Source: Chlamydoabsidia padenii (lineage: Eukaryota; Mucoromycota; Mucoromycetes; Mucorales; Cunninghamellaceae). From it: a stretch of DNA of 64,000 nt. The notes beneath the pieces were generated by a model, which was not told the DNA's origin, searched no databases, and saw nothing but the letters and a program-made list of their open reading frames with translations. Position numbers and translations under genes: made by a program. Within the stretch, counting starts at the first letter, position 1. Each line of letters begins with the position of its first letter. Positions 10,464 to 22,433 of the stretch are shown one piece after another. The stretch lies in contig JAIWND010000019.1 in the NCBI GenBank assembly GCA_025330725.1, positions 434,001 through 498,000 on the forward strand. Direction: 5' to 3'.

Positions 10464-11512
10464 TTAAACCCCTTTTGTTGTCGAGCCATAGCCTTGTTCC
10501 ATTCCATTGATAAGACCTTGATGTTGTTCTGAGGGATAAGGCATAGGTGGATAAGGTAAAGTAGGTTGCTGTTGTTGTTGTCTTGAGAGGTATCGTTCGT
10601 TTTGTTCATATTCATCACCAATCCAAAGTGCTGCCCCAACAATATTCGTCCACATAAAGATCAGGTTAAATAAAGGAATGAGTTCCAAGGCAACTGCCAC
10701 CATACCAAATTGGCAATATTCTTCCCGATGTTTCCATGCATGCCGCCGGGAATCACCAATACTGAATCCTCGGAATTCTAAATCATAATGGATCAAAGCA
10801 CCCCAACTATATACTCCCGTTAGAATACACATATCAATCCACCTCTATTTATCACAACTTACCATGCGGGCCAACCATTCACATAACAAGCCAAGGCTGT
10901 TCCTGCTACAGGTACCAAATGTAAAGGAGCAGTGAGAATCAGTACAAAGACCTACCCAAAAAAAAAAAAGAAAAAAAAAAAAGTCAAATCAATAAAGAGG
11001 GCGGGGTATGTTAAATGGACTTGCCTGTGCCAAGACCAAGAACCAAACAAATACAAGACCTGATCCGATCCCACGACAACATAATGTCAATCCGTCCACA
11101 GGCACACGGGTGTCAAACATTCTTGTCAATCCTCTAGCTTTCAAGGTGGCGTCGAATAAAGCATCTTGATAAATAGGTACAAGGACAGCAAAGAATATCA
11201 CATCGAGAATGGCTGATTCCAATAACACAAAGATGACCGATACCACCCAGGCGAGCCAATTAGGACAATGGGCATTGATAAGCGCATGAGCTTGTAAAGG
11301 TAACAAAAAGACAAAGGATAACACCAAGGAGAGTATACCAAAGATGAGGGTCAACAGGAAGGGACACAAGGTCTTGGACCAAAGCTATAAAAACATCGTT
11401 TTATATTTAGTTTACTAACTAAAGTGTCTTTTCTTTAAATAAGACTTACTTGAGGATGAGCCACAAAGAAAAAGATACCTTGTACTGGATATGTTGATCG
11501 CAGGGAAACCAT
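10464..11512 (-). CDS. EI24/RRT8-like multi-pass membrane protein, with a GC-AG intron
   Basis: Four exons read leftward: 11512-11450, 11384-11025, 10951-10863 and 10806-10464; 284 residues from the provisional ATG at 11512. The order YPVQGIFFFVAHPQLW, then CPFLLTLIFGILSLVLSF, then LTAPLHLVPVAGTALACYVNGWPA, then GALIHYDLEFRGF and a last helix ALELIPLFNLIFMW matches the EI24/outer spore wall (RRT8, LDS) family of fungal membrane proteins. Intron 2 uses a GC donor (CAG then GCAAGT), and reading phase requires it. Intron 3 contains a clear branch sequence, TTCTAACG. The reading frame stays open upstream of 11512 for about 95 bases (including AAIKYVV), so the true N-terminus may be longer or may lie in another exon. 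Role unknown; spore wall or lipid-droplet functions are reported for relatives. Confidence 0.65.
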
Positions 11513-11948
11513 AAATGAGATAAGAGAAGGAAGACAAAGAAACCAAGAAATTTCATCCACACACGTACTTTTTTTTTTACCACATATTTAATCGCCGCTT
11601 TAACATCAATCTACTGCTAAAAGGGTGAACAAGTCCACTACACCTTTTTGTTTTGACAGGTGATGCATAGTTTAAGAAGCATATCACATTATTGGGCAAA
11701 ATAAAAATACTATCTATTTATATAATGGGACAATAAATCAAGTAAAAAAAATATGCTTCTTACTAACATGGGTAAAGAAATTCAAGCTAAGAGAGATCGC
11801 TCTTACGATAGCAAGCGGCTAATGAAAAAAAAGACCGAAACCCCATTATATAATTTTTCCCTCTTTCCTTTTCTTTCTTCTTGTTTTCTTTTTCACTTTC
11901 TTTATTTACCATCAGCCACTTTGACAGTTTTGCCTAAATTAAACTCAA
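11513..11948. promoter_or_regulatory. Divergent promoter region, EI24-like gene and PKA gene
   Basis: Contains a possible extra 5' exon of the leftward gene up to about 11607, a TAATCGCCGCTTTAAC element near 11588, and a TATA-like CCCCATTATATAA near 11840 followed by a long pyrimidine tract leading to the PKA start at 11949. Confidence 0.35.
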
Positions 11949-13714
<1,766 letters not shown>

Positions 13715-13886
13715 CGACTTAGACTGTTTTATATACTTTTTTTATTTTAATAAAGATGTTGTTTGTATAATAATATTGATTATCGGGGTTTAAATTATTG
13801 GGGGTCGAGGAAATCACACAAAGTGGGATCGACAATATTCTTTTTTGGAAAAGGATCTTTCTTTCTTAACTACTCCATGCTCCCTA

Positions 13887-14568
13887 ATGTTACTCCAGCA
13901 TTACCGTGTATCAAAAAGAAGGTTGGCTCTATTGATTGTGGTAATTGTCTTTTTGACTTGGTCTCTTATCATCTACTCGAAACAAATTTACTTTATCCAT
14001 CGACTTCCTTGGTACCGCCACTCCCACGACCCCTTCAATAGTACAAGCTATGCCTGGACGACCATCAACAATCATCAAGACATGCTTCAGTTTGCTGAAA
14101 CAAAGATGCGACTGGCCTTGACGCAATCTTATGACGGGGTAATTCCAGGCAGTGGACTAGCCGATCCGGCCAAAGTCACTCGATTCCGAACTCAAGTAGC
14201 ATGTTGGACTCGACAAGGAAGCTGGCAGCATCATCCCACTTCATCACCACTTGCTCATCACCACGATCCTCTTTATGGCCACTGTGATCGGGTATGGAAG
14301 AAGCACCATGAGGATATACCACGACCTGCAACCCTTTACCAATGGCAACCTCCTTCTCAATGTCCTCTCTTGTCGGATACGATCCAAACGAAACAATGGT
14401 GTGATATTTTTCATGGACGACATATACTTCTTGTAGGCGATCTTATTCATTATCAACTACATGATCTTTTATTGGATGCTTTACGGGATGGTCCGTCTGT
14501 ATGTTATGGGGAATTAAACTGCAACGGTAAAAAAGGGTGTGTATTTATATATATATAAAGTAGACTTA

Positions 14569-14617
<49 letters not shown>

Positions 14618-15196
14618 GATCATACCATTTGCCCACGACCTCACAAGGCACGTTTACGATATATCCGAAATGACTTACTCTCACATACGACCCGGTTGAA
14701 TCTCTCCAATGGTGAACCAACAGCGGATGTGGTGGAATGGCCGTTCCTGAATAAAGGGACAATATCATCCTACAAGATCATCTTATTGAATAGATCTCCT
14801 GTGGTGGACGACGATACGATGTTTGTGCAACATTTGGTGACGACTCTGGCGGAGATCCGACGTATCCAGCCTGACGCTCTGATCCTCTACAGGTCATCTT
14901 ATGTCGGCCACCCTTACTGTGATGAAGCAAATGGCCCAATCTCTTCTCAGGATTTATCTTGGCAACGTCAATTACCTTATGGATGGAGTGAATACCAACG
15001 AAGGAATCAATTGGCTCAGGTATTGGTGGAATTGGCAGGTGGGGTTTATCTGGATATGGCTACTAGTTTGGATCATCGTCCGGATGGTCATATTGGTGGT
15101 TCGGATTGTCTACGGTATTGTATGCCTGGTCCTTTGGATGCCTGGGGGTTACTTTTTTATAATGTCTTCTTGGCCCTTGGTCTCCCCTCTTCTTAA
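13887..15196 (+). CDS. PC-esterase/TBL-like type II membrane protein lacking catalytic Ser and His
   Basis: Two exons: 13887-14526 and 14619-15196; 405 residues. A basic N-terminus (HYRVSKRR) and one membrane segment (LALLIVVIVFLTWSLIIY) indicate a Golgi type II protein. The domain has the trichome-birefringence/CAS1-like layout: CWTRQGSW, CPLLSDTIQTKQWCDIFHGRHILLVGD, then C-terminal SDCLRYCMPGPLDAWG. Family members carry GDS with the catalytic Ser and DxxH with the catalytic His. Here the two motifs read GDL and DCLR, so Ser becomes Leu and His becomes Arg while the Asp is kept. It is probably not an active acyltransferase or esterase, or else uses other residues. The relatives acetylate polysaccharides. 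The intron holds a 39-base T run. Confidence 0.7.
14571..14609 (+). repeat. T39 homopolymer in an intron
   Basis: An uninterrupted run of 39 T from 14571 to 14609 forms the pyrimidine tract of the only intron of the PC-esterase-like gene. It is the longest homopolymer seen in the window. Confidence 0.9.
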
Positions 15197-15475
15197 TAGA
15201 ATAGAATAAAATAGAATATGTATGTATATAGTTTAAAAAAAAAAAAAAAACGGAATAAATGTTTTACCATATTAAATCATCGTTTTTTTCCCGTCCCGAC
15301 CCAGTTAATGGTAAATGCATGTGATATTGACAGAGCAGATACATCAACAAATGGAATCATTTTAATCAATTAAGATGGTGGGGTGTTTTTTATTGTTTTC
15401 ATTTGTAAATACAGTAATATTATTAATAACTAACTTTTTATAAAATAAAAAAAAGAGGGTGTGTTTCTATATAAT

Positions 15476-16608
15476 CTAGATCTTTTTGGATTTGGATTGT
15501 TGAGGGGCAGCAGTGTTACCAGCAGCAGCGGCCTTTTTAAGAGACTTGTTCTTGTTGTAGGTGATACGGTAAAAGTTGATAAAGAGTAACAAGTAAGAGC
15601 TAAGTAAAGCACAGCCAAAGAGAGCAGAGGTTTCAGTACCGGCACAGGATCCCTTGTTAGGCAAGAAAGGATAGTAAGTGTAGGCAAAGTAGGTGTAGGT
15701 GCAAAAGTAGATGGCAAACAGATCAATGATGAATTGGGTGATTTGCATCGTAGTCAAGTATCGCTTCCACCAGATCTTGGCACCAGAAGCAGTACGGAAG
15801 TAGTAATAGTACATCAACACATGGACAGTCAAGTTCAAGACAATAGGCACCCAAGACTAAAAATGACAAGGTATTAGTTTCATGAATAACACGTGATAAT
15901 AGCTAATCAATCCATCCTATACACTTACCACCGAGGTTTGACCACCCAATTGAGTATAACAAAGGACCATGGTGAGACTGTGGTGATAATAGTGAAGGAA
16001 TTCTATAAAGACATAACGTTAATATGATCCTTTCTTCCCACCTTTGCCTCCCCCCTATACTATTTCTATATGACAACTTACCAAGTTTCTTCTTCTTGAG
16101 GACAAGGAAGACGGTATCAATCAATTCCCAATATTTGACAAGATAGTTGAGGTAATACAATAATTCCAAAGGTTGAGTCCAGGCATCAGTATCACATACA
16201 GCATGTAGTAAACCCTTGTGGTACAAGATGGGGAAAATGTTTTCAACCATCAACACCAATAAAGCACCAGAGACCAAAGTTAACAACAAGTTGTGGATTT
16301 GGAAGAAGAATTGGAGTCGTTGGGCAGGCAAATTTTGCATCAAGTAGCGACCACCAAAGATGACGATGAAGTAAGTAATACAGCTAGTCACAACTATATC
16401 AAGTCATCTAGTGAGTCATCATGTTGCCTATTCACGCGTCCTAGTACTTACCTTCATTGTTAGTAGAGAGAGGAGTGACACCAGGAGTAAACACAAAGTC
16501 AGATGCTTTTTGACCAGTGACAGCTTGATAGGCTTGTTCGAAATAAGGATACAGACGAAGACCAAAAGGTGTTTCGGGCGTGAATTGAAGTGATTTTAAG
16601 ACTTCCAT
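15476..16608 (-). CDS. ELO-family very-long-chain fatty acid elongase
   Basis: Four exons read leftward: 16608-16452, 16393-16082, 16002-15929 and 15856-15476; 307 residues. The ELO signature is complete: LNYLVKYWELIDTVFLVLKKKKL, then EFLHYYHHSLTMVLCY with the HxxHH histidine box, then LNLTVHVLMYYYYF. The protein is strongly hydrophobic with several membrane spans and ends in the lysine-rich SKSKKI, whose KKxx-like tail suits ER retention. ELO enzymes catalyse the condensing step (malonyl-CoA plus acyl-CoA) of fatty-acid elongation in the ER. Chain-length preference cannot be read directly. The histidine-box exon is only 74 nt. Confidence 0.92.
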
Positions 16609-16984
16609 TCTAAGAATGATGTAATAAAGATGATGAAGGAAGGAGAAGGTAATAAAAAAAAAAGAGATGGAAGAAGGAAAGAAAAGAGGGAAATTGGAAA
16701 AAACAGGAACAAAGCAAATAAAAGTGGAGGTTGAAAAAATAAAAGACAGTCGGTCTTGACATCCGAAAAAAATTTTCCACCTGTCATTTTCAAATCCCGC
16801 TTGTCAGACCTTTCTACATGTAACGATCGATGGGTAGACCGTCGTCATAAGATGGGGTCTAAACAAATAACGATAAAAAGAAGAGGGCAATATATATATA
16901 TATATATATATATAACGGGGGGGGGTTTTTTTTATTCAATACACTTTTTATTATTATTCAAGTAATCCTATAATCCGTTCTAAA
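16609..16984. promoter_or_regulatory. Elongase upstream region with TCAAATCCCGC and an (AT)n tract
   Basis: TTTTCAAATCCCGC at about 16787-16800 lies 185 bases upstream of the elongase start. An (AT)12-type run near 16890-16914 and a GGGGGGGG/T8 junction near 16918-16932 follow, next to the 3' end of the EF-hand gene. Confidence 0.35.
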
Positions 16985-17566
16985 CTAAATGCCGCCTTTG
17001 CCGTGGTATAACTGACTTTGCATATATTCATCCCAAGAGATCATGCCACTATAATAAAGAATAGGGTTAGTTATTCCCTACCTACCCACCCACCCACCAA
17101 TAAATGTACTTACTCTCCATCCAAATCATCTTCAGCGAGTACATGATCCACCATTAAAGTGATATCTTCCAAAGACACAAATTTTGTTGGATCTTCTTCT
17201 TCATCATGATCAAAATCAGAAAAGGCCGCACGTAATTCATGTCCATCCAAATGATTATCACCGTTTTGATCGTGCAAGACAAACAAGTAGTAGATCATAT
17301 CATCTTCTGTTACCTTTTGTGCCTTTTCACCATCCTTTGCCAACGCATCCATGTGTTCTTGCATATGCCTATTTTTACAAAAACTATTGAGTTCTTGGTT
17401 CACCCCATATATCCTTTTTTACTTACTGACGATTGGTTTTTTCAGAACCATAATTAGAATGGTCTTTTTCATCAAAACGAGGAGCTGTTCCTGGTCCGGC
17501 AGAGACATTCAGTACAAGACATAATAAGAAGGTGAGTAATAGTAGATAAAAAGAGGATGGAGGCAT
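16985..17566 (-). CDS. Secreted or ER-lumenal EF-hand protein (MCFD2-like)
   Basis: Three exons read leftward: 17566-17427, 17368-17114 and 17048-16985; 152 residues. The N-terminus SSFYLLLLTFLLCLVLNVSAG is a clear signal peptide. Two EF-hands follow: DQNGDNHLDGHEL near the middle, and DDLDGDGMISWDEY, which is completed only after splicing across the last intron. An acidic stretch (DFDHDEEED) lies between them. Size, signal peptide and paired C-terminal EF-hands resemble MCFD2, the calcium-binding cargo-receptor partner of LMAN1/ERGIC-53, but other small ER EF-hand proteins are possible. The C-terminus has no HDEL. Confidence 0.7.
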
Positions 17567-17816
17567 TGTGATAATGAGAAAAAAAAAAAAAAAAAGGAGA
17601 GAAAAAGAAAATAAGAAGAGCGCTGACGATGGGAATTTTTATTGGTCACTTACTGTCTATTTTTGAATTCCCGATATGTGTTCCGAGCTTATGCGAGTGG
17701 AATCCTAAAAAAGGAAAGCCAAAATAAACAAAGGGTAGTCCTATTTCTATTTCCCCCCTCTCTCTCTCTTTTTCTTTCTCTCATCTCCCCTCCCCACCTT
17801 TTTTTTTTTACAGGTC
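17567..17816. promoter_or_regulatory. Divergent promoter, EF-hand gene and RhoGAP gene
   Basis: A 250-base spacer between head-to-head genes. It has TTTTTGAATTCCCGATATG near 17660 and a CT-rich tract ending TTTACAG at 17813, which looks like a splice acceptor and suggests a 5' UTR intron for the rightward gene. Confidence 0.35.
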
Positions 17817-19131
17817 ATGAAGAATCGTGATCATGACAAGGTGGAAAAGAAACGACAAAAAAACCCACTGGCCTTCCTCTTCCGTCATAAATCTTACTTT
17901 TTTAATGGTAGCAACTACAAATCTGAAGGTAAGTAATTATATATACACGTGTATAAAACACATTAAACACTTTTATGATATCTTTATATAGGGTCATGTA
18001 TGATTAAAGGTATCTTTGGTGCACCTTTGGAATGTGCGGCACAATGTGGTACGCTGACACCTTATGGTCTATCAGTACCAGATCCCGTCAATCGTTGTTT
18101 CACGGAAATCTTGGCCAGAGGATTACGTGTAGAAGGACTCTTTCGACTGTCGGGGGCAACCATGGAGGTGGAACAATTACAACAACAATTTGATCAACCT
18201 CCTACTTATGGAAAATATCTGGATCTCACCAAGAACGATATTCATGCTATCACCAGTCTGGTCAAAAAGTACCTGCGTTATCTTCCTGATCCCGTCATTC
18301 CTTTGGCTTATCAACATCATTTCTTACAACTTCAAGGTAAAATACAATAAAGATAAATAGACATACTGTACAACTACTCACCCTTTATATAAAGTGAATT
18401 GGAAACATGGTGATCGGGAATTGGTATTTGAATGGGCAAAAATGATCAAGAACGAGTTTCCAACTACTCATTATCATGTGATGCATTATATTATACTCGT
18501 TGTATCTTGGATCCAACATTATCAACATGTCAATCTAATGAATCCTGAAGCTCTTGCTGTCGTCTTGGCACCCATTTGCTCGGGTTTGGAAAAGAACATG
18601 ATGCCATCAACCAGTGTAGATGAAATAGTGGCGATTAATTTGAAATGGACAACAGTATGGACTCTACTTATTCAACATCACGATATCTTATTGGATCATT
18701 GGCGGCCAAACGATTCCACTTATCACCATCATACAACCATTGATATCCAACGACATTCCGTCCCAACATGGACACAATCATCCATGACAGTACCGGATGA
18801 TGATCTATTGTTGGATGAGGAGGAGGAGGAGGAGGAGGATGAACCTAGGATGGAACGAGTAGTGACAACACATGATGATCGATATGGAGTGATCGTGATG
18901 CGGAAACAACAACATGCTAGGCGACGGCGGCAGCATGTACAAGGGGTGGCAAACGACGACGAACATATTTACTTGTATGATACCCCACTTCCACCTCTAC
19001 CTATTCCAAAATTACATCATACCTCATCCAACAATAATACTACCACTGACAAGAAACGCCGATTCTTATTACGGAGGCCGAAATCTATTGCATCTCTACA
19101 ACCACAAATCAAGACATCCGCCCTCTTTTAA
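17817..19131 (+). CDS. RhoGAP-domain protein
   Basis: Three exons: 17817-17928, 17992-18336 and 18395-19131; 397 residues. The RhoGAP domain fills about residues 45-230: FGAPLE, VPDPVNRCFTEILARGLRVEGLFRLSG (arginine finger in GLFRLSG), KKYLRYLPDPVIPL and the later MNPEALAVVLAPICSG helix. The domain stimulates GTP hydrolysis by Rho, Rac or Cdc42. The C-terminal third is low complexity, with a run of eight Glu, a basic RRRRQH patch and a final KKRRFLLRRPKS, possibly a membrane or nuclear-targeting region. The start ATG lies directly after a splice-acceptor-like TTTACAG, so a non-coding first exon is likely. The Rho target is not determined. Confidence 0.85.
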
Positions 19132-19582
19132 TTGTAATCCATAGTATATTATAGTATATTTGTTTTTTATTGTATATCCCATCTCTCTTTGTAGTTTAAA
19201 TAGTTTAAATAGTTATGTATTTTGTGGATGACGTTGGTTGGTTGGTGTTGAATAAAGTTTCATGATTATCAAATACTCGACCAGGAATGGGAAAAACAAA
19301 GATGAAGGGGTTTGAACTGGCATTGTCCAATCTCTCAGGGGATTCCTTTTTAGGATATCACATTTAGATCTCAGGACCCTTATGTCTTTGTTTGAAAAAA
19401 AAGATTATCTTTTCTACAAAGATGAATTAATCTATCTACATCTACACACAAAGTATTTAAATGGTCCATGAAATCTAGTCTCTCTATATATTTCCCCTCT
19501 CATCTTTTTCTTCTCTTTTCCTTCTCTTTCACTTTATTTTCTTCTTACATTTTAAAACCCCGCCCATCTCTTTACTACAACC
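19132..19582. promoter_or_regulatory. Homocitrate synthase upstream region
   Basis: Starts with the 3' UTR of the RhoGAP gene (GAATAAAGTTT near 19250). TTTTAAAACCCCGCCC at about 19550-19565, just 18 bases before the homocitrate synthase ATG, is one copy of the recurring A/T plus CCCG motif. A pyrimidine-rich leader precedes it. Confidence 0.35.
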
Positions 19583-21027
19583 ATGGCTCCTCCTAGAGAT
19601 AATAACGACACTACTACCAACAATGACATTGAACGTGTGCGTGAACCCATTGTGTCTCCTTATATGCCCAAGTATCCTGACCCAATGTCTAATGTGTCCA
19701 AGTTCAAGATCATTGAATCCACTCTTCGGGGTAAGTAATGTCTCTCTCTCTCTTTACTCGACCATCAAACTCATTCCCTCATCTTTATTTATATATATAT
19801 AAAGAGGGTGAACAATTCGCCAATGCGTTTTTTGATACGGCCAAAAAGGTGGAAATTGCTAAAGCCTTGGATGCGATGGGTGTGGATTACCTTGAACTGA
19901 CTTCCCCTGCGGCGTCTGAACAATCGTACAACGACTGCACGACCATCTCTAATCTGGGATTGAAAGCCAAGATCTTGACTCACACTCGATGTCATATGGA
20001 CGATGCTCGATTGGCTATTGAAACCGGGGTGGATGGTGTAGACGTGGTGATTGGTACTTCAAGCTACTTGCGCGAATTCTCTCATGGCAAGGATATGGAC
20101 TATATCACCCAAAAGGCCGTCGAAGTCATCACTTATATCAAGAGCCAAGGCAAAGAAGTCCGATTCTCAACTGAAGACTCTTTCCGATCTGATCTCGTGG
20201 ATTTGCTCTCGATTTACAAGGCCGTGGACAAGATTGGTGTGGATCGCGTGGGTATTGCTGATACCGTCGGCTGTGCTAATCCTCGTCAAGTCTATGAATT
20301 GGTGCGCACTTTACGAAGTGTCGTCAACTGTGATATCGAATGCCATTTCCATAATGATACTGGTTGTGCCATTGCTAATGCTTATGCTGGTAAGTCTTGA
20401 AAACCCCCCAATAACATTAGACTGATCATTAATGGGTGTTTATTTTTTTTTCTCTGATATATAGCTTTGGAAGCTGGTGCTACACATATTGATACATCCG
20501 TCTTAGGTATTGGTGAACGAAACGGTATTACTCCTCTCGGTGGACTTTTGGCTCGTATGTATACCGCAGACAAGGCCTATGTGAAGAACAAGTATGATTT
20601 GACCAAGATTCGTGATGTGGAAAACATTGTCGCCGATGCCGTGGATGTGACAGTGCCCTTCAACAACTATATCACCGGTTACTGTGCTTTCACTCACAAG
20701 GCAGGGATCCATGCCAAGGCTATTCTCAACAACCCTTCCACTTATGAAATCCTCGATCCTACCGACTTTAACCAAACTCGCTATGTCTCAATCGGTCATC
20801 GCTTAACCGGTTGGAACGCTGTCAAGAACCGAATTGAACAACTCAAGTTGGATCTCACCGATGAAGATGCTAAACAAGTGACTCAAAAGATCAAGGAATT
20901 GGCCGATATTCGTCCTCTCAGTCTGGAAAACGTCGATGTCTTGCTTCGTCAATACCATTCTGCAAAGGAATCCTCAAATCATTTGTCTATCTTGGAAACT
21001 GTGGTGGATCCTGATCAACTCAACTAA
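19583..21027 (+). CDS. LYS20/LYS21-like: Homocitrate synthase (lysine biosynthesis)
   Basis: Three exons: 19583-19730, 19805-20389 and 20465-21027; 431 residues. The DRE-TIM metallolyase signature ESTLREGEQF is rebuilt across the first splice junction. Also present are [62 protein letters not shown], the metal-binding [37 protein letters not shown] and [16 protein letters not shown]. The enzyme condenses acetyl-CoA with 2-oxoglutarate, the first and feedback-controlled step of the alpha-aminoadipate pathway of fungi. The family is highly conserved, and homocitrate synthase is favoured over isopropylmalate synthase by length and by the STLREGEQF and [11 protein letters not shown] segments. Confidence 0.95.
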
Positions 21028-22433
21028 AAAAAATCCCCCCTTATCATACCTTACTTCTCTTTTATATTTAAATTGATTCATTTTTTTTTATCTCTTCATT
21101 CCCCACTTTCCCACTCCACATATACATACTCGATATAGCATTCTCTTCTTTACGATCTTCCTCCTTTGTATTTATCTAATAAAGACTTATCTCATTACAA
21201 AAAAAAAAAAAAAACGAACCCCAGTCTCCCTTATACTGGATTTGAAATATTCGGTTTTGCATAAATTTCGGGGGTTTAAATATTATGTCTTCATACCCTT
21301 CATGCGTGTTGATAACAGATCACTTCCAGTTTGCTAAACTTAATCCCACAATATTAATCCAAAGTAAGGTTTAAAAGTGGAGCAAAGACATGAAAGAAGC
21401 GTTTACGGTATCAGGGCTTCAATTCACACCAGGATAAGATAAGATTTCAAATGATGCTGGTCACATCCATCCCTTTAAAAGACATGTTGATTCATACAAA
21501 AACTAGGGTACCAAATCATTATGTATATAGGATGTGATCGGAGTTCATTCATCAAACCGACGCATGAACCACATTCAGGAAGGGTTTTCAGCCCAACATT
21601 CCCCACCCCCGAGTTGGCCTGAAATCTACGACCAACATAATCCTCCCGCCCAAGGTCGGGATCTAAAAATTTCAAAATCAGATTCTGCATGAATGTCTTG
21701 AACCCTCTTTCACGGTCAGGGCTAGTCTACACGGCGAGCAATTGACGTTTTGAAAAAAAAAAAAAAAAAATCCAAAGTCTTTTCACCAGAACTCGCGTGA
21801 GCTCTACGGCTAACTCTTCACCCATCCCGAGTTGGCCTCCAGCCTTTTTTTCCCTTGAGCTAAAAACAAAAGCTATACTAAAGAGCTACCGAGAGGATCA
21901 CACCACCAAGAACATTCTGTACGTTTTTGTTTCGAATAGAGACCGTATGACTTGTTCCATAGCTACTTTAGTGCCATAGTAGGATCATTGATAGGTAAAG
22001 AGTTGGATAGATTTCGCTAATCTTTCAAATGCATCGACAGTGGTCCATTAATACGACCATGGCATCAAATATATACAAAATAACCATTATCTTTTTCATC
22101 ACAAATAGTCACAACCTAATAAACAAAAGACATTTATGTATATATATATTCCATTAATAATGGTAGCATAGTATTGATTATTTTATTCAATTAATATAAA
22201 AAACCAATAACAAACATTATAACACCACTTTTTAAATGTAAATTATAACTATAGCAAGCGCCTTTACTTGATACTGTTTTTGTCTTTTTTTTATTTAAAA
22301 AAAACAAAAAAACAATGTAGATAATGTAATGTGTATATGTGTATATGTATAAATGTATATGTAATAGGGCTTACCGTTCCATGGGTAGCATAAAAAAGTG
22401 GGGGGGGGGTGGATGGCAAATAGGAAAGATGGT
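21028..22433. other. 1.4-kb intergenic stretch with short direct repeats
   Basis: After the homocitrate synthase 3' UTR (CTAATAAAGAC near 21178) no gene was recognised. CCCGAGTTGGCCT occurs twice in the same orientation, near 21608 and 21826. CGGGGGTTTAAATATT lies near 21268. An A17 run lies near 21755. The right part is strongly A/T rich. It could be a decayed element, but no coding relic was identified. Confidence 0.4.

Noticed and set aside
10802..10862. 20-nt intron in the EI24-like gene ending at 10843
   Set aside because: Too short for the spliceosome; a 56-nt intron ending at 10807 with a TTCTAAC branch sequence gives the correct frame.
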